The position numbers and the translations under genes were made by a program. 64,000 nt of DNA from Gammaproteobacteria bacterium (GTDB lineage Bacteria > Pseudomonadota > Gammaproteobacteria > Pseudomonadales > Cellvibrionaceae). The notes beneath the pieces were generated by a model. It searched no databases. It had not been told where the DNA came from and saw only the letters and a list, made by a program, of their open reading frames with translations. The stretch is from positions 62,001 to 126,000 of the forward strand of contig JAGKWO010000003.1 of assembly GCA_021151835.1 (NCBI GenBank). Direction: 5' to 3'. This document shows positions 17,458 to 26,687 of the stretch, piece after piece (position 1 is the first letter of the stretch; each line of letters begins with the position of its first letter).

Positions 17458-17568
17458 TTACTTACGCAACCGCCCAGCGCCATAATGCCCGCTACCATAG
17501 TCCTCGCTACCATAGCGCCCACTACCAAAGTCCTCACTACCAAAGCCCCCTTCACTACGTCTGTCATA
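17458..17568 (-). pseudogene. Frameshifted Gly/Tyr-rich repeat peptide
   Basis: This minus-strand frame encodes YDRRSEGGFGSED, then FGSGRYGSEDYGSGHYGAGR and LRK before TAA at 17458. It contains two 30-bp tandem units (GSEDFGSGRY, GSEDYGSGHY). Differences between the units are mostly synonymous (AGT/AGC twice) or conservative (Phe/Tyr) in this frame. No start codon opens it. The well-placed AAGGAG and ATG at 17567 are one frame away and give a 43-residue hydrophobic peptide, ending at 17436. A one-base loss just after the start codon would explain this. It may be a broken gene for a small glycine-rich protein. Confidence 0.5.
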
Positions 17569-17825
17569 TATATCTCCTTTAACTGCAATAGTAATTAATA
17601 TTTCGCAATGGCCCTTTTGGCGCGGCGATGTAAATCAATTATGCTGATTTGGCTTGCACAAGCCGAAAGTTTGCAGTCCAGTTATTAGTAAAAGCAGAAT
17701 AACAGATTGCCACTTTTTGCAGGTAGCGCGCCGGCAATCATCGCCCGGATAGTTAACAGATATTAACTGGAGCTTATGCGCGGTGCTAACTACACTGCAT
17801 TTTTTGTCGTTATGGAAAATAGTCT

Positions 17826-18896
17826 ATGAATAACAACCGGTTTTATGAAATAGATTTACTGCGCCTTATTTCGGCAGTCCTGGTGGTATTGTTTCACTAT
17901 ACTTTTGTCGGATCCAGCCTGGATCTTGCACCCCAGCCGCGCACCGATGCATTTGGAGAATACGGACGTTACATGTACCTGGGGATTAATTTCTTTTTTA
18001 TTATCAGCGGATTTGTAATTTTATTGAGCGCCGAGGATGGCAAGCCGCGTCAATTTGTTATTTCCCGCTTTATTCGCCTTTATCCCGCTTATTGGTTCTG
18101 CGTTTTTCTAACGGCAAGTGCTGCAGTGCTATTTAACCAACCCGCATTTCAAGTGAGCTGGTCGCATTTCCTCATCAACCTGACCATGCTGCAAAGCGGT
18201 TTTGGTGTACCACTGGTGGACGGTGTTTATTGGACGCTGTGGATAGAACTGAAATTTTACGCACTGGTCCTGGTGATGATTTGGTTGCGGTTATTACGTT
18301 TCTTGCCCTGGTTTTGCGCGGCGGTATTGATTGCATCAATTATCGGCTTGAGTACACCACTCGCCGCCAGCGTTGAACATTTTGTTGCCGGGTTCCCACA
18401 CTGGCCCGGATATTTTGCCTGCGGTTGCGCGCTCTACCTGGTGAAGTCGCGCGGTTTTAATTGGGGTTATGGGATACTGCTCTTGCTAAGCATGATTTTC
18501 TGCGTGCGCCAAAACCAGGTATTTACAGAATTGATGGGCAGCTGGTACCAAGTGGATTTCAAGGCATGGGTGAGCGTAGGTTCTACACTATTATTTTTTG
18601 CAATATTATCGCTGGTTGCCCTGCGCAAAGAGGGATTATTGCGCGATCCCCGTTTTTATTATCTCGGCGTACTGACTTATCCGTTGTATCTGTTGCACGA
18701 AAATATTGGCTTTATGATGTTCAATGCCTGGCATCACCGGATACCCGGTCCGCTATTGGTGAGTGGAGTTGTGCTATTTATGTTGATCGCGGCGTGGTTG
18801 ATACACCGTTGGGTTGAGAAGCCGCTGCAAACACTACTAAAACACAAGCTGCAACCCAAAGCCGATACCAGGGAACAATCCGCAGTGAGCACATAA
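17826..18896 (+). CDS. Acyltransferase family 3 membrane protein
   Basis: A 356-residue inner-membrane O-acyltransferase of the OafA/YrhL type with about ten transmembrane helices. The N-terminus YEIDLLRLISAVLVVLFHYT carries the family His, followed by YLGINFFFIISGFVI and SRFIRLYPAYW with the conserved Arg. It lacks an SGNH domain, unlike the second acyltransferase at 38248. Such enzymes transfer acetyl or other acyl groups to surface polysaccharides or sugars. It is flanked by the membrane kinase (divergent) and a DUF1566 protein. The substrate cannot be told. Confidence 0.9.
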   Translation: MNNNRFYEIDLLRLISAVLVVLFHYTFVGSSLDLAPQPRTDAFGEYGRYMYLGINFFFIISGFVILLSAEDGKPRQFVISRFIRLYPAYWFCVFLTASAAVLFNQPAFQVSWSHFLINLTMLQSGFGVPLVDGVYWTLWIELKFYALVLVMIWLRLLRFLPWFCAAVLIASIIGLSTPLAASVEHFVAGFPHWPGYFACGCALYLVKSRGFNWGYGILLLLSMIFCVRQNQVFTELMGSWYQVDFKAWVSVGSTLLFFAILSLVALRKEGLLRDPRFYYLGVLTYPLYLLHENIGFMMFNAWHHRIPGPLLVSGVVLFMLIAAWLIHRWVEKPLQTLLKHKLQPKADTREQSAVST

Positions 18897-18975
18897 CCCT
18901 GCGTTGCTGGCGCTGACATTAATACACGGGCGATAATACATGGGCGATATTTGCCGGAAATCTATTCAGGAAAAA

Positions 18976-19575
18976 ATGATGCACGCAACAACAAAAATGC
19001 TTTGCGCAACAATAATTGTTCTGGCCAGTACGCTCCCCATGACATCACATGCACAAGAAAAATCCACACAGGAAATTACCCGGGCAGCAGGCTATGTGCA
19101 TCTCAATGCCAAAGGTAAAAAAATCGGCCATGACCGAATACAGGCACGCTGCGTTATGGATAAGGACACGGGGCTGGTATGGGAGCTTAAAACCACGGAT
19201 GGCAGCGTTCATGACCGCGAGAACAATTATCGCTGGGGCGGTACAGGTGCAGAGAAAACCGGTAGCGGATTTTTTGATGATTGGAATTCACTCATCAAAC
19301 AAAGCAACACAGAAAAACTCTGCGGTTTTGATGACTGGCGCGTACCGACTATTATCGAATTAAAAACCCTGGTAATTACCCGCCAACAAGGCCTGGCAAT
19401 TAATACAGAATATTTTTTTGATACCAAAGATAGCCCCTATTGGTCATCATCGGCCTATGAAAATTATCCTGAACATGCACAGACCGTGCATTTCGGCAGC
19501 GGGAATTCCGATTACTATAATGGCTACCGGGGTAATCGCTTGCCCTTGCGCCTTGTGCAAGGAAAATTGAAGTAG
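18976..19575 (+). CDS. Exported DUF1566 (Lcl-type) domain protein
   Basis: A 199-residue secreted protein with a signal peptide (CATIIVLASTLPMTSHA) and a DUF1566/Lcl C-terminal domain at about residues 55-195. Diagnostic segments are DTGLVWELKT, DDWRVPTIIELKTLV, SPYWSSSAYE and LPLRLVQ. In known members this domain is found in surface or lipoprotein contexts and in fimbrial or collagen-like proteins; function is unclear. The start at 18976 (MMHATTKM) follows AGGA in TTCAGGAAAA. It lies 79 bp after the acyltransferase on the same strand and may share its transcript. Confidence 0.85.
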   Translation: MMHATTKMLCATIIVLASTLPMTSHAQEKSTQEITRAAGYVHLNAKGKKIGHDRIQARCVMDKDTGLVWELKTTDGSVHDRENNYRWGGTGAEKTGSGFFDDWNSLIKQSNTEKLCGFDDWRVPTIIELKTLVITRQQGLAINTEYFFDTKDSPYWSSSAYENYPEHAQTVHFGSGNSDYYNGYRGNRLPLRLVQGKLK

Positions 19576-19741
19576 CTTCATTAACATCCGCGATGCAACG
19601 GCAAGATCCTGCTGCTTGCAGCGCGAATATATCTCCCTTCATTAAAAAGCCGTCCAATCCTGTTATATTTGCACAACCTCACCAGGCCGTGAAATCGACC
19701 GCCGCCATTTACCGTCCCTTTTTACATTTCAAGGTTGAGCC

Positions 19742-21751
19742 ATGATTAAAATGTCCTATGCACACAATTTTTTATCCGGCGGCGGCGAAATGGGGCAATA
19801 CATACGGGACTACGATTGGGACGCTTCACCGTTAGGAAATCCTTCCAACTGGCCACAAAGCCTCAAAACAACCGTGAGGTTAATGCTCTCCTCTTCGCAT
19901 CCGATGTTTATCTGGTGGGGGCCGAAGCTCATACAGTTTTATAACGATGGTTATCGCGCCTCTATCGGATCGGAACGTCACCCGCACGCACTTGGCCAAT
20001 TGGGCCATGAATGCTGGGCTGAAATCTGGCCGATCATCGGCCCGCAAATAGAACAGGTTATGCGCGGTGAAGGCAGTATATGGCAAGAGGATCACCTGGT
20101 ACCCATTACCAGAAACGGCCAGTTGGAAGATGTATATTGGACCTACACTTACGATCCCATCTACGACGAAACAGCACCGAACGAAGTAGGTGGTGTACTG
20201 GTAATTGTTACCGAAACAACTGACCACATTAAGTTGCAACAAAAGCAACGCCTTGAAGAAGCGCGCTGGCGCGATCTTTTTTCCAAATCGCCATCGTTCA
20301 TGTGCACGCTTATGGGGCCCGAACATGAATTTCAATACGCCAATCAACGTTACCTTGAACTGGTTGCGAACAGGGATGTTTTAAACAAGCCGCTACGCGA
20401 AGCCTTGCCGGAAGTTTTCAAGCAAGGCTTCGGCGATTTACTGGACCAGGTTTATGCAACCGGCCAATCGCATACCGGAATTGCAGTACCTATATCGTTA
20501 ATGGACAGCAATGATGAAGAGCATGTGCTTTATCTGGATTTTGTTTATCAGCCAATCCGTAACTCCAGCGGAGAAGTTATCGGCATATTTGTAAACGGTT
20601 ATGACGTCACTGCGCGCGTTCTTTCCGAACAGCGGCTCGAAGAACAGGATCGCCGTAAAGACGAATTTATCGCGATGCTCGCGCACGAGTTGCGCAATCC
20701 CCTTGCGCCAATTCGCAATGCAAGCGAGTTATTATTAAAAATTTCCGACACTACCTCTACTTCATATGCACTGGGTGATCTGATCAAACGCCAGGTAACG
20801 CAATTAACACGTTTAATCGATGACCTGCTCGAAGTATCACGAATTTCCCAGGGTTTGCTCAAATTACAAATGGAAGAACTGTCGCTTGATGAGGCAATAA
20901 AATTCGCGATTGAATCAACCGGAAATATCATTCCGGAAAAGAAATTATTGCTCACTTACGATTGCGCTGACAGTAATTTGCGTGTTCGCGGTGACTTTGC
21001 ACGACTAGCACAAAGCTTTATTAATATTATTGTCAATGCCATGAAGTATACGGAAGAAGGGGGCAGGATAACTATTCGCTTGCACCGTGAACACGATGAT
21101 GGAGTCGTGGACGTTACCGATACCGGAATTGGTATCGAAGCACCATTGTTAAACAAAATTTTTGAACTTTTTGTGCAAGTGGATAATTCAATTGACCGTA
21201 GTCGCGGCGGGCTGGGTATTGGCTTATCGGTTGTCAAAACAATTGTAGCGATGCACGGCGGCACCATTAAAGCATCCAGCCCCGGGCTGGGAATGGGGTC
21301 AACATTTTCCATCCGGTTACCGCTGATTCTGTCAGATTTTCCGATGGCGAATGCCCCCGAGAAACAATCCCTCTTACCGTTGGCAATTTTAATAGTGGAT
21401 GACAATAAAGATGCCGCCAATTCGTTAGCGCTGCTCCTGCAAATAATGGGGCACAACACCAGAGTAACCTATAATGGCAAGGATGCATTTACTGCAATGA
21501 ATGCACAAACATTTGATGTGATTTTGCTGGATATAGGCCTTCCTGATATTGACGGATACAAAATTGCCAGTGCAATTCGCGCGCAAAACCCGGACCAGAT
21601 TGTTGTTGCCGTATCCGGTTATGGCCAGGCCGAGGATATTCAAAAAGCAAAAGCGGCAGGTTTTAGTGACCACCTCACCAAACCCGTATCATTGAGTGAA
21701 CTGGAAAATAAATTGGTTAACCTGACGGGGCATTATAAAAACCGGCAATAG
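19742..21751 (+). CDS. Hybrid histidine kinase, PAS sensor, with receiver (paralogue)
   Basis: A 669-residue cytosolic kinase sharing the N-terminal module of the kinase at 10196: WWGPKLIQFYNDGYR and the FLSGGGEMG start. A second PAS domain lies at about 175-295, then HisKA (FIAMLAHELRNPLAP, His315), the ATPase domain (NIIVNAMKY, DTGIGIE, GGLGIGLSVV) and a receiver with IVDDN and acceptor Asp597 in LLDIGLP. AAGG precedes the ATG at 19742. There is no membrane segment or output domain. The shared N-terminus suggests that both kinases sense the same kind of signal but carry different second PAS domains. Confidence 0.9.
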   Translation: MIKMSYAHNFLSGGGEMGQYIRDYDWDASPLGNPSNWPQSLKTTVRLMLSSSHPMFIWWGPKLIQFYNDGYRASIGSERHPHALGQLGHECWAEIWPIIGPQIEQVMRGEGSIWQEDHLVPITRNGQLEDVYWTYTYDPIYDETAPNEVGGVLVIVTETTDHIKLQQKQRLEEARWRDLFSKSPSFMCTLMGPEHEFQYANQRYLELVANRDVLNKPLREALPEVFKQGFGDLLDQVYATGQSHTGIAVPISLMDSNDEEHVLYLDFVYQPIRNSSGEVIGIFVNGYDVTARVLSEQRLEEQDRRKDEFIAMLAHELRNPLAPIRNASELLLKISDTTSTSYALGDLIKRQVTQLTRLIDDLLEVSRISQGLLKLQMEELSLDEAIKFAIESTGNIIPEKKLLLTYDCADSNLRVRGDFARLAQSFINIIVNAMKYTEEGGRITIRLHREHDDGVVDVTDTGIGIEAPLLNKIFELFVQVDNSIDRSRGGLGIGLSVVKTIVAMHGGTIKASSPGLGMGSTFSIRLPLILSDFPMANAPEKQSLLPLAILIVDDNKDAANSLALLLQIMGHNTRVTYNGKDAFTAMNAQTFDVILLDIGLPDIDGYKIASAIRAQNPDQIVVAVSGYGQAEDIQKAKAAGFSDHLTKPVSLSELENKLVNLTGHYKNRQ

Positions 21752-21869
21752 ATGAAACCTGATGCAGCTCAAAAAACGTGGCACTTATTGCGCAAAATGC
21801 CCTCTATAGCATGTCAATGATTACCTATTCCATAGCAACAACTGAACATCAATTAATAGCGAGCAATAA

Positions 21870-23276
21870 ATGGAAAGCTCGAAAGTAAAACGTTATCTAC
21901 CCTGGCTCGTAGCAATCGCTTTATTTATGGAGCATTTAAATGCAACCATCCTGAACACGGCGATACCGGCCATCGCCAATAGCCTGGAGGTAACGCCATT
22001 AAGCCTTAAGGCGGTGGTGAGCAGCTATGTATTGAGCCTTGCGGTTTTTATTCCGGTCAGCGGCTGGATGGCCGATCGTTTCGGAACCCGGCGAGTGTTT
22101 GGTGCCGCCGTGGGAATTTTCACACTGTCATCCATTCTCTGCGGACTGGCAGCTAACGTACCCATGCTGGTTGCTGCACGAATATTTCAAGGCATTGGTG
22201 CCGCAATGATGTTGCCAGTGGGGCGACTCGCTATTGTGCGCACCTTTCCCAAAGCAGAATTATTAGCGGCGATGAATTTCGTTATTATTCCCGCACTGAT
22301 TGGACCGCTACTCGGCCCAACGATTGGCGGAATTATTGTGCACTGGTTACCGTGGCAAGCCATTTTTTTTGTCAACGTCCCGGTTGGATTAGTAGCCTTG
22401 TGGTTGATCCACCGCCACATGCCGGATTATCGCTCTACCAATTCACCACCCCTGGATATCATCGGCTTTGTGCTTTTTGGTTGTGGTATTGCTTTATTAT
22501 CGTGGGTGCTGGAAATTTTCGGCGAACATTATCTGGATGCAACATCCCTCGGCATTCTAATAAGTTTGTCTTTTTGTTTACTGGCCGCTTATGGTTTTCA
22601 TGCGCACCATAACATTCATCCGCTTATACAACTCTCATTATTCAAAATCAGAACGTTTCGTGTTGCAGTCGCAGGCGGTTTTATCACGCGGCTCGGGCTT
22701 GGCGGTATGCCGTTTTTGTTACCATTGTTTTACCAGGTTGGGCTGGGATTACCTGCATGGCAATCCGGTTTATTGATGATGCCCGCCGCCGCCGCCGCAA
22801 TGTTTATGAAAGTCATTTCAATCCGCGTGCTGAAACGATTTGGTTATCGCACTGTGTTGATCGCCAACACCTTATTGATCGGCTTTACCATTATGTTATT
22901 TGCGATCATTGACAGCGCAACAGCCATTCAATGGATAGTAGCGATTAGCCTTGCCCAAGGCTTTTTTAATTCATTGCAATATTCCAGCATGAATTCCATG
23001 GCTTATGCCGATGTTTCTGCCGGGGAAGCCAGCATGGCCAGTACCATCGCCAGTTCACTACAACAATTATCAATTAGTTTTGGGTTGGCGTTTGCATCTA
23101 TTATTGCGGGTTGGTATCTCGGGGATGTGTCGCAGTCAAACCAGCTGGCAGTTACCAGCGCCTTGCATTATGCGTTCCTAACGCTCGGTGGCCTGACTAT
23201 TTTATCGTCATTATCGTTTTGGTCGCTGCGAAAACATGATGGTGACAATGTCAGTCGCGGTGCCGATCCGGATTAA
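21870..23276 (+). CDS. DHA2-family MFS drug exporter
   Basis: A 468-residue inner-membrane transporter of the DHA2 (EmrB/QacA) family with about 14 transmembrane helices. Markers include AIPAIANSLEVTPLSLKAVV, WMADRFGTRRVFGAAVGIFT as the helix 2-3 loop motif A, and QGIGAAMMLPVGRLAIVRTF as motif C-like. It should export toxic compounds by proton antiport. No membrane-fusion partner or TetR regulator is adjacent. The substrate is unknown. Confidence 0.9.
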   Translation: MESSKVKRYLPWLVAIALFMEHLNATILNTAIPAIANSLEVTPLSLKAVVSSYVLSLAVFIPVSGWMADRFGTRRVFGAAVGIFTLSSILCGLAANVPMLVAARIFQGIGAAMMLPVGRLAIVRTFPKAELLAAMNFVIIPALIGPLLGPTIGGIIVHWLPWQAIFFVNVPVGLVALWLIHRHMPDYRSTNSPPLDIIGFVLFGCGIALLSWVLEIFGEHYLDATSLGILISLSFCLLAAYGFHAHHNIHPLIQLSLFKIRTFRVAVAGGFITRLGLGGMPFLLPLFYQVGLGLPAWQSGLLMMPAAAAAMFMKVISIRVLKRFGYRTVLIANTLLIGFTIMLFAIIDSATAIQWIVAISLAQGFFNSLQYSSMNSMAYADVSAGEASMASTIASSLQQLSISFGLAFASIIAGWYLGDVSQSNQLAVTSALHYAFLTLGGLTILSSLSFWSLRKHDGDNVSRGADPD

Positions 23277-23315
23277 AAAACTGCTGCAAACCTTTACTGT
23301 CGTATTACTAATAAA

Positions 23316-23699
23316 TTATTTTTTTGAACAACTATACTCTTTCGCTTCCTCGATAGCACGCAACACTGTTGTTCCATTTTTTTGCTCAACCCCGGCGTTG
23401 ATTAATCGCCACTTGCCAAATGACTCAAACAATAAAAACATATTGGCAACACCAGAATCTTCCTGCGGTTTCAGGTTAAACGTATAACGCCCACCCGAAA
23501 AATCAACCAATCTGGTTTTATAAACATGCTTACCTTGAGCCTCATGTTCAGTTAACGTAATTTCACCGCTGGATTCGTTGATATGAATGGATTCAATCCA
23601 GATCAATTCATTGGTGTTAGTTATTTTGCATTCCAGCGCCTGGGCTTTAAAAAAGCTTACTGTTAACATAGCTAACGTCATTTTTACCAGGATTTTCAT
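23316..23699 (-). CDS. Small exported protein of unknown function
   Basis: A 127-residue protein with a signal peptide (MKILVKMTLAMLTVSFF then KAQA) and two widely spaced Cys (LECKITN near the mature start and YSCSKK at the end), which could form a disulfide. The rest is predicted beta-rich. I do not recognise it. The ATG at 23699 follows AGGTGA by 8 bases; a GTG at 23711 lacks a site. It starts 18 bp after the stop of the Fur-like regulator gene on the same strand, so the two probably form an operon. Confidence 0.6.
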   Translation of the reverse strand: MKILVKMTLAMLTVSFFKAQALECKITNTNELIWIESIHINESSGEITLTEHEAQGKHVYKTRLVDFSGGRYTFNLKPQEDSGVANMFLLFESFGKWRLINAGVEQKNGTTVLRAIEEAKEYSCSKK

Positions 23700-23717
23700 T
23701 GAAGCCGTCACCTTTTT

Positions 23718-24092
23718 TCAGTGCGCAAAAGCGGCAAAAACATAATGATCCAGTGCCATAAGCTCACAGGACAAAAGATTAAGCTTGATGGATGTGTCCG
23801 ACAACAGCTTTTTAAAATTGCAGCTTTTCCTGTAGACCGTAACAGCCAGGTTTTTTTTGTTGCTAACCAACAGCCCCATACTGCGCAAACTTTTTAAATT
23901 TTTATTGACCGTAGATATAGATACCTTTTTATTGTCGCGCTGTAGCTGGCGATAGATATCAATATCAGAAAAATCGCTATCGCTTTGTTTATTGATAGCG
24001 TCAAGGATTTTTAACCTTGAACCGGTTGTTAAAGCGCCATTGCGGCGAAATAAGCTTTTAACGTGATCTGAAAACTCTTTCGGGGTAATCAT
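23718..24092 (-). CDS. Fur-like winged-helix regulator lacking the metal domain
   Basis: A 124-residue protein whose first 85 residues match the Fur DNA-binding half: SLFRRNGALTTGSRLKILDA, DIDIYRQLQRDN and ISTVNKNLKSLRSMGLLVS, the last being the recognition helix. The C-terminal part has no HHDH or CxxC metal motif, so regulation by iron or zinc as in true Fur is unlikely. The start is uncertain: the ATG at 24092 lacks a good ribosome site, and a TTG at 24128 is possible. It is divergent from the siderophore-interacting protein gene and probably co-transcribed with the small exported protein. Confidence 0.6.
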   Translation of the reverse strand: MITPKEFSDHVKSLFRRNGALTTGSRLKILDAINKQSDSDFSDIDIYRQLQRDNKKVSISTVNKNLKSLRSMGLLVSNKKNLAVTVYRKSCNFKKLLSDTSIKLNLLSCELMALDHYVFAAFAH

Positions 24093-24380
24093 AGTATGGG
24101 TCTGTAGTAGAATATTTTGCTGCGGCAATAAATAAAACGTCGCAGTTTGTGGGGTACTTTTACAACAAAATCAGGAGCGATTCTATAGGAATTCAATTAT
24201 CGCATTCCCCTTGTGCTTAATGCTGAAGACTATATATCGTCGCCCTTTATTTTTCTATATTTTGATCAACACAATGGGATGTATGGCTTGTCGCCAGGAC
24301 CGTCCATAAAGCAGATAAACAAAACAGCCATGGTTAGTGCTATATTGCACACCTTTATAACAAGCGCCTCCCCTAAACAC

Positions 24381-25214
24381 ATGAATTCAATCGACGCTAT
24401 GGAAACCACACCCTCTCGCGCACCGCAACGCATCCGCTTGCCGTTACGCTTTCGTAAAGTACAGGTTACCGCTACCGAGAAATTTGCAACCAGTTTTATC
24501 CGCATCACGTTTGGTGGGGATGACCTTGAAGGGTTTGAAAGCCCGGGATTTGATGACCACGTAAAATTAATTTTCCCCGATGCCGCCACCGGCGAACTGC
24601 GTGTTCCGGAAATAACAGCAACCGGCCCGGTATGGCCGGAAGGCCCGAAGCCGGTAATGCGCGATTACACACCGCGGTTTTTTGATGGTGTGGCGAAAAC
24701 ATTGGTAATTGATTTTGCATTGCACGAAGCAGGCCCCGCCACCGCCTGGGCGATCAATGCACAACCGGGTGATTGGTTGGGAATCGGCGGCCCCAAAGGT
24801 TCATTTATTGTTCCCACCGAATACGATTTCCATTTGCTCGCTGGCGATGAAACGGCGGTACCCGCTATTGCGCGCAGGCTGGAAGAATTGCCTGCAACAA
24901 CACGAGCAATTGCGCTGATTGAAATTGATAATGTGGGCGATGAAATTCCGTTATCGTTTTCAGCAAAAACTGACATTATCTGGTGCTATCGCCAAGGCGC
25001 TAACGCCGGTACTAGCAGCGCAATTAAAGAGGCATTGGAAGCACTGACATTGCCAGAAGGCGATGGTTATGTATGGATCGCCTGTGAAACCAAAGCCGCA
25101 CGTGCAATTCGTTCATATTTGGTAAAAGAACGCGGGGTAAATGCGAAATCGGTTAAAGCAGCAGGTTATTGGCAGCTGGGCGCTGCTATTGCCGACGAAG
25201 GCGCAGATGATTAG
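24381..25214 (+). CDS. Siderophore-interacting protein (ferric-siderophore reductase, ViuB/YqjH type)
   Basis: A 277-residue cytosolic flavoprotein. Residues about 18-130 form an FAD-binding barrel with the RDYTPR motif that holds FAD, and the C-terminal SIP domain shows GPKGSF, LLAGDETAVPAIARRLEEL, WIACETKAARAIRSYL and a terminal GYWQLG. Such enzymes reduce ferric siderophores with NAD(P)H to release iron. The start is not certain; ATGs at 24381 and 24402 are both plausible and neither has a clear ribosome site. A Fur-like regulator lies divergently upstream, which fits iron-linked control. A large inverted repeat follows the stop. Confidence 0.85.
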   Translation: MNSIDAMETTPSRAPQRIRLPLRFRKVQVTATEKFATSFIRITFGGDDLEGFESPGFDDHVKLIFPDAATGELRVPEITATGPVWPEGPKPVMRDYTPRFFDGVAKTLVIDFALHEAGPATAWAINAQPGDWLGIGGPKGSFIVPTEYDFHLLAGDETAVPAIARRLEELPATTRAIALIEIDNVGDEIPLSFSAKTDIIWCYRQGANAGTSSAIKEALEALTLPEGDGYVWIACETKAARAIRSYLVKERGVNAKSVKAAGYWQLGAAIADEGADD

Positions 25215-25220
25215 GTTTTA

Positions 25221-25258
25221 CAATAGTGGAGCATGAACTTAATCATGTTCCACTATTG
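25221..25258. repeat. 16-bp-stem inverted repeat
   Basis: Arms caatagtggagcatga and tcatgttccactattg pair over 16 bp with one G-T wobble and a 6-base loop. It follows the siderophore-interacting gene stop by 6 bp. Neither side has a T-run, so it may be a transcript-stabilising hairpin or a processing site rather than a classical terminator. Confidence 0.75.
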
Positions 25259-25277
25259 ATTTACTGATGCGGTTCCA

Positions 25278-25550
25278 TTAACCGTACTTTACTTTCATAT
25301 ATACTTTATGAATCAACCATCTGATAACAGTAGATAATGATAGAACGATTATTGACGCTGCTATCAAAAACTCCAGTCCCATAAGCTTGCCGGGATAATT
25401 AGTTGAATTGATTTCCAATACATAAAACATTCCTCCCCATAAACCAAACCATCCGAGCACCGTCCCCCACGCAAACCACTTTCCCCATGGCAGGATTAGT
25501 GGATACCCAGGTAACAATAGAAATAATTTAAGTATCAGTTCCGGGTTCAT
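25278..25550 (-). CDS. Small membrane protein, unknown
   Basis: A 90-residue protein with about three hydrophobic stretches (residues 6-22, 25-44 and 58-79) rich in Trp, Gly and Leu. No family is recognised. The ATG at 25550 has only a weak upstream site. It is convergent with the siderophore-interacting gene across the inverted repeat at 25221-25258, which may also end its transcript. Coding support comes mainly from the hydrophobic periodicity and basic tail (HKVYMKVKYG). Confidence 0.5.
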   Translation of the reverse strand: MNPELILKLFLLLPGYPLILPWGKWFAWGTVLGWFGLWGGMFYVLEINSTNYPGKLMGLEFLIAASIIVLSLSTVIRWLIHKVYMKVKYG

Positions 25551-25772
25551 ATTTCACAGATACGATGATTGATTCACTCACCTGGATTCTCTTCATTATC
25601 CATTATGCTGGCTACTGAATAATACAGCGTAGTCGATGGTTGTAAATTTGGAAAAAGCCGGCGTCAGCCTCTATTATCTTTATTGAACCGGGATACCCCT
25701 TGCGCATCCAACCATTTACCATCCCTATCGAGTTCACTTTTCGCAGCTACCGCCAGGATATAAGCCAACTTC

Positions 25773-26534
25773 ATGTCAGATAAAAACCAGAATATTAGCG
25801 AGTCTTTTTCCAATACCCTATTCAGCTTATTGGGTTATGTAGCCAAATGTGATGGCCAGATAACGCGCAATGAGGTTAAGCGCCTGCAGGTTTACATAAA
25901 GAAAATGAATTTAACTGAAGAGGCAAGGCAGCAAGCATTGCAACTATTTAAATTGGGAACCCTGCCAACATTTAATCTCGATGACGTATTGGAAACCTTT
26001 AGCAAAACCATTACCCCTAAACTGATCCATATTTTATTAGTACACCTGATTACCATGGCGAGGGCAGATGGCTATCTGGTTAAAGTGGAAATGGAAGTGA
26101 TACAGAAAATTGCGCGCGGATTAGGTTACCGCAGTATTGTGTTTAATCATCTATTGCGCATGATCTCGGTACAAGACGAGTTATCCCAAAGGGCTAATCA
26201 ACAACAGGAGTCGGCGCCACAGCAAGACACTTATGAAAACCTGAAAAAAGCGCAGGCAAAAGCCGATACGGCTAAAGATAATTCCAGCCATCACCCCAAG
26301 TATGAAACGCCGGATTTACAACAAGCTTACGAAATACTGGGCGTTAAGGCTGATATGACAGAAGATGAAATTCGCCGCGCCTATAAAAAATTGGCCAGCC
26401 AGCTGCACCCTGACAAACTGGCTAGCCAGGGGCTAACGCCCGAGGCAACCACCGCCGCCACGGAACGTTTTAAAAAAGTGCAGATTGCTTATGCATTTAT
26501 AAAAAAATACCGTTCAATTTATGCCGCCAACTAG
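25773..26534 (+). CDS. TerB-like/J-domain co-chaperone (DjlA-like), copy 1
   Basis: A 253-residue cytosolic protein. Residues about 10-135 are a TerB-like helical domain (LLGYVAKCDGQITRNEVKRL, MARADGYLVKVEMEVI). A Gln/Lys-rich linker leads to a C-terminal J domain at about 185-250 (QQAYEILGVKADMTEDEIRR, LHPDK). The HPD tripeptide needed to stimulate Hsp70 is intact. Unlike E. coli DjlA it has no N-terminal membrane helix. It should act as an Hsp70 (DnaK) co-chaperone. A second copy follows directly, which indicates a tandem duplication. Confidence 0.9.
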   Translation: MSDKNQNISESFSNTLFSLLGYVAKCDGQITRNEVKRLQVYIKKMNLTEEARQQALQLFKLGTLPTFNLDDVLETFSKTITPKLIHILLVHLITMARADGYLVKVEMEVIQKIARGLGYRSIVFNHLLRMISVQDELSQRANQQQESAPQQDTYENLKKAQAKADTAKDNSSHHPKYETPDLQQAYEILGVKADMTEDEIRRAYKKLASQLHPDKLASQGLTPEATTAATERFKKVQIAYAFIKKYRSIYAAN

Positions 26535-26687
26535 ATTGCTCATGGCGTTACATTCCCGCCACCAAATCCCTCACTAAAGTTTTTATTCCACCTGGCGAAC
26601 TAGTCCACCGCTGCGCTTTCAAAGCTAAACCAATCCGGTAATTTGACGATCCATGCGCCCTTGCACCACCAAAGGAAGATGAATTTT

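Noticed and set aside
25221..25258. Rho-independent terminator after the siderophore reductase
   Set aside because: Strong hairpin but no T-run on either strand; kept only as an inverted repeat.
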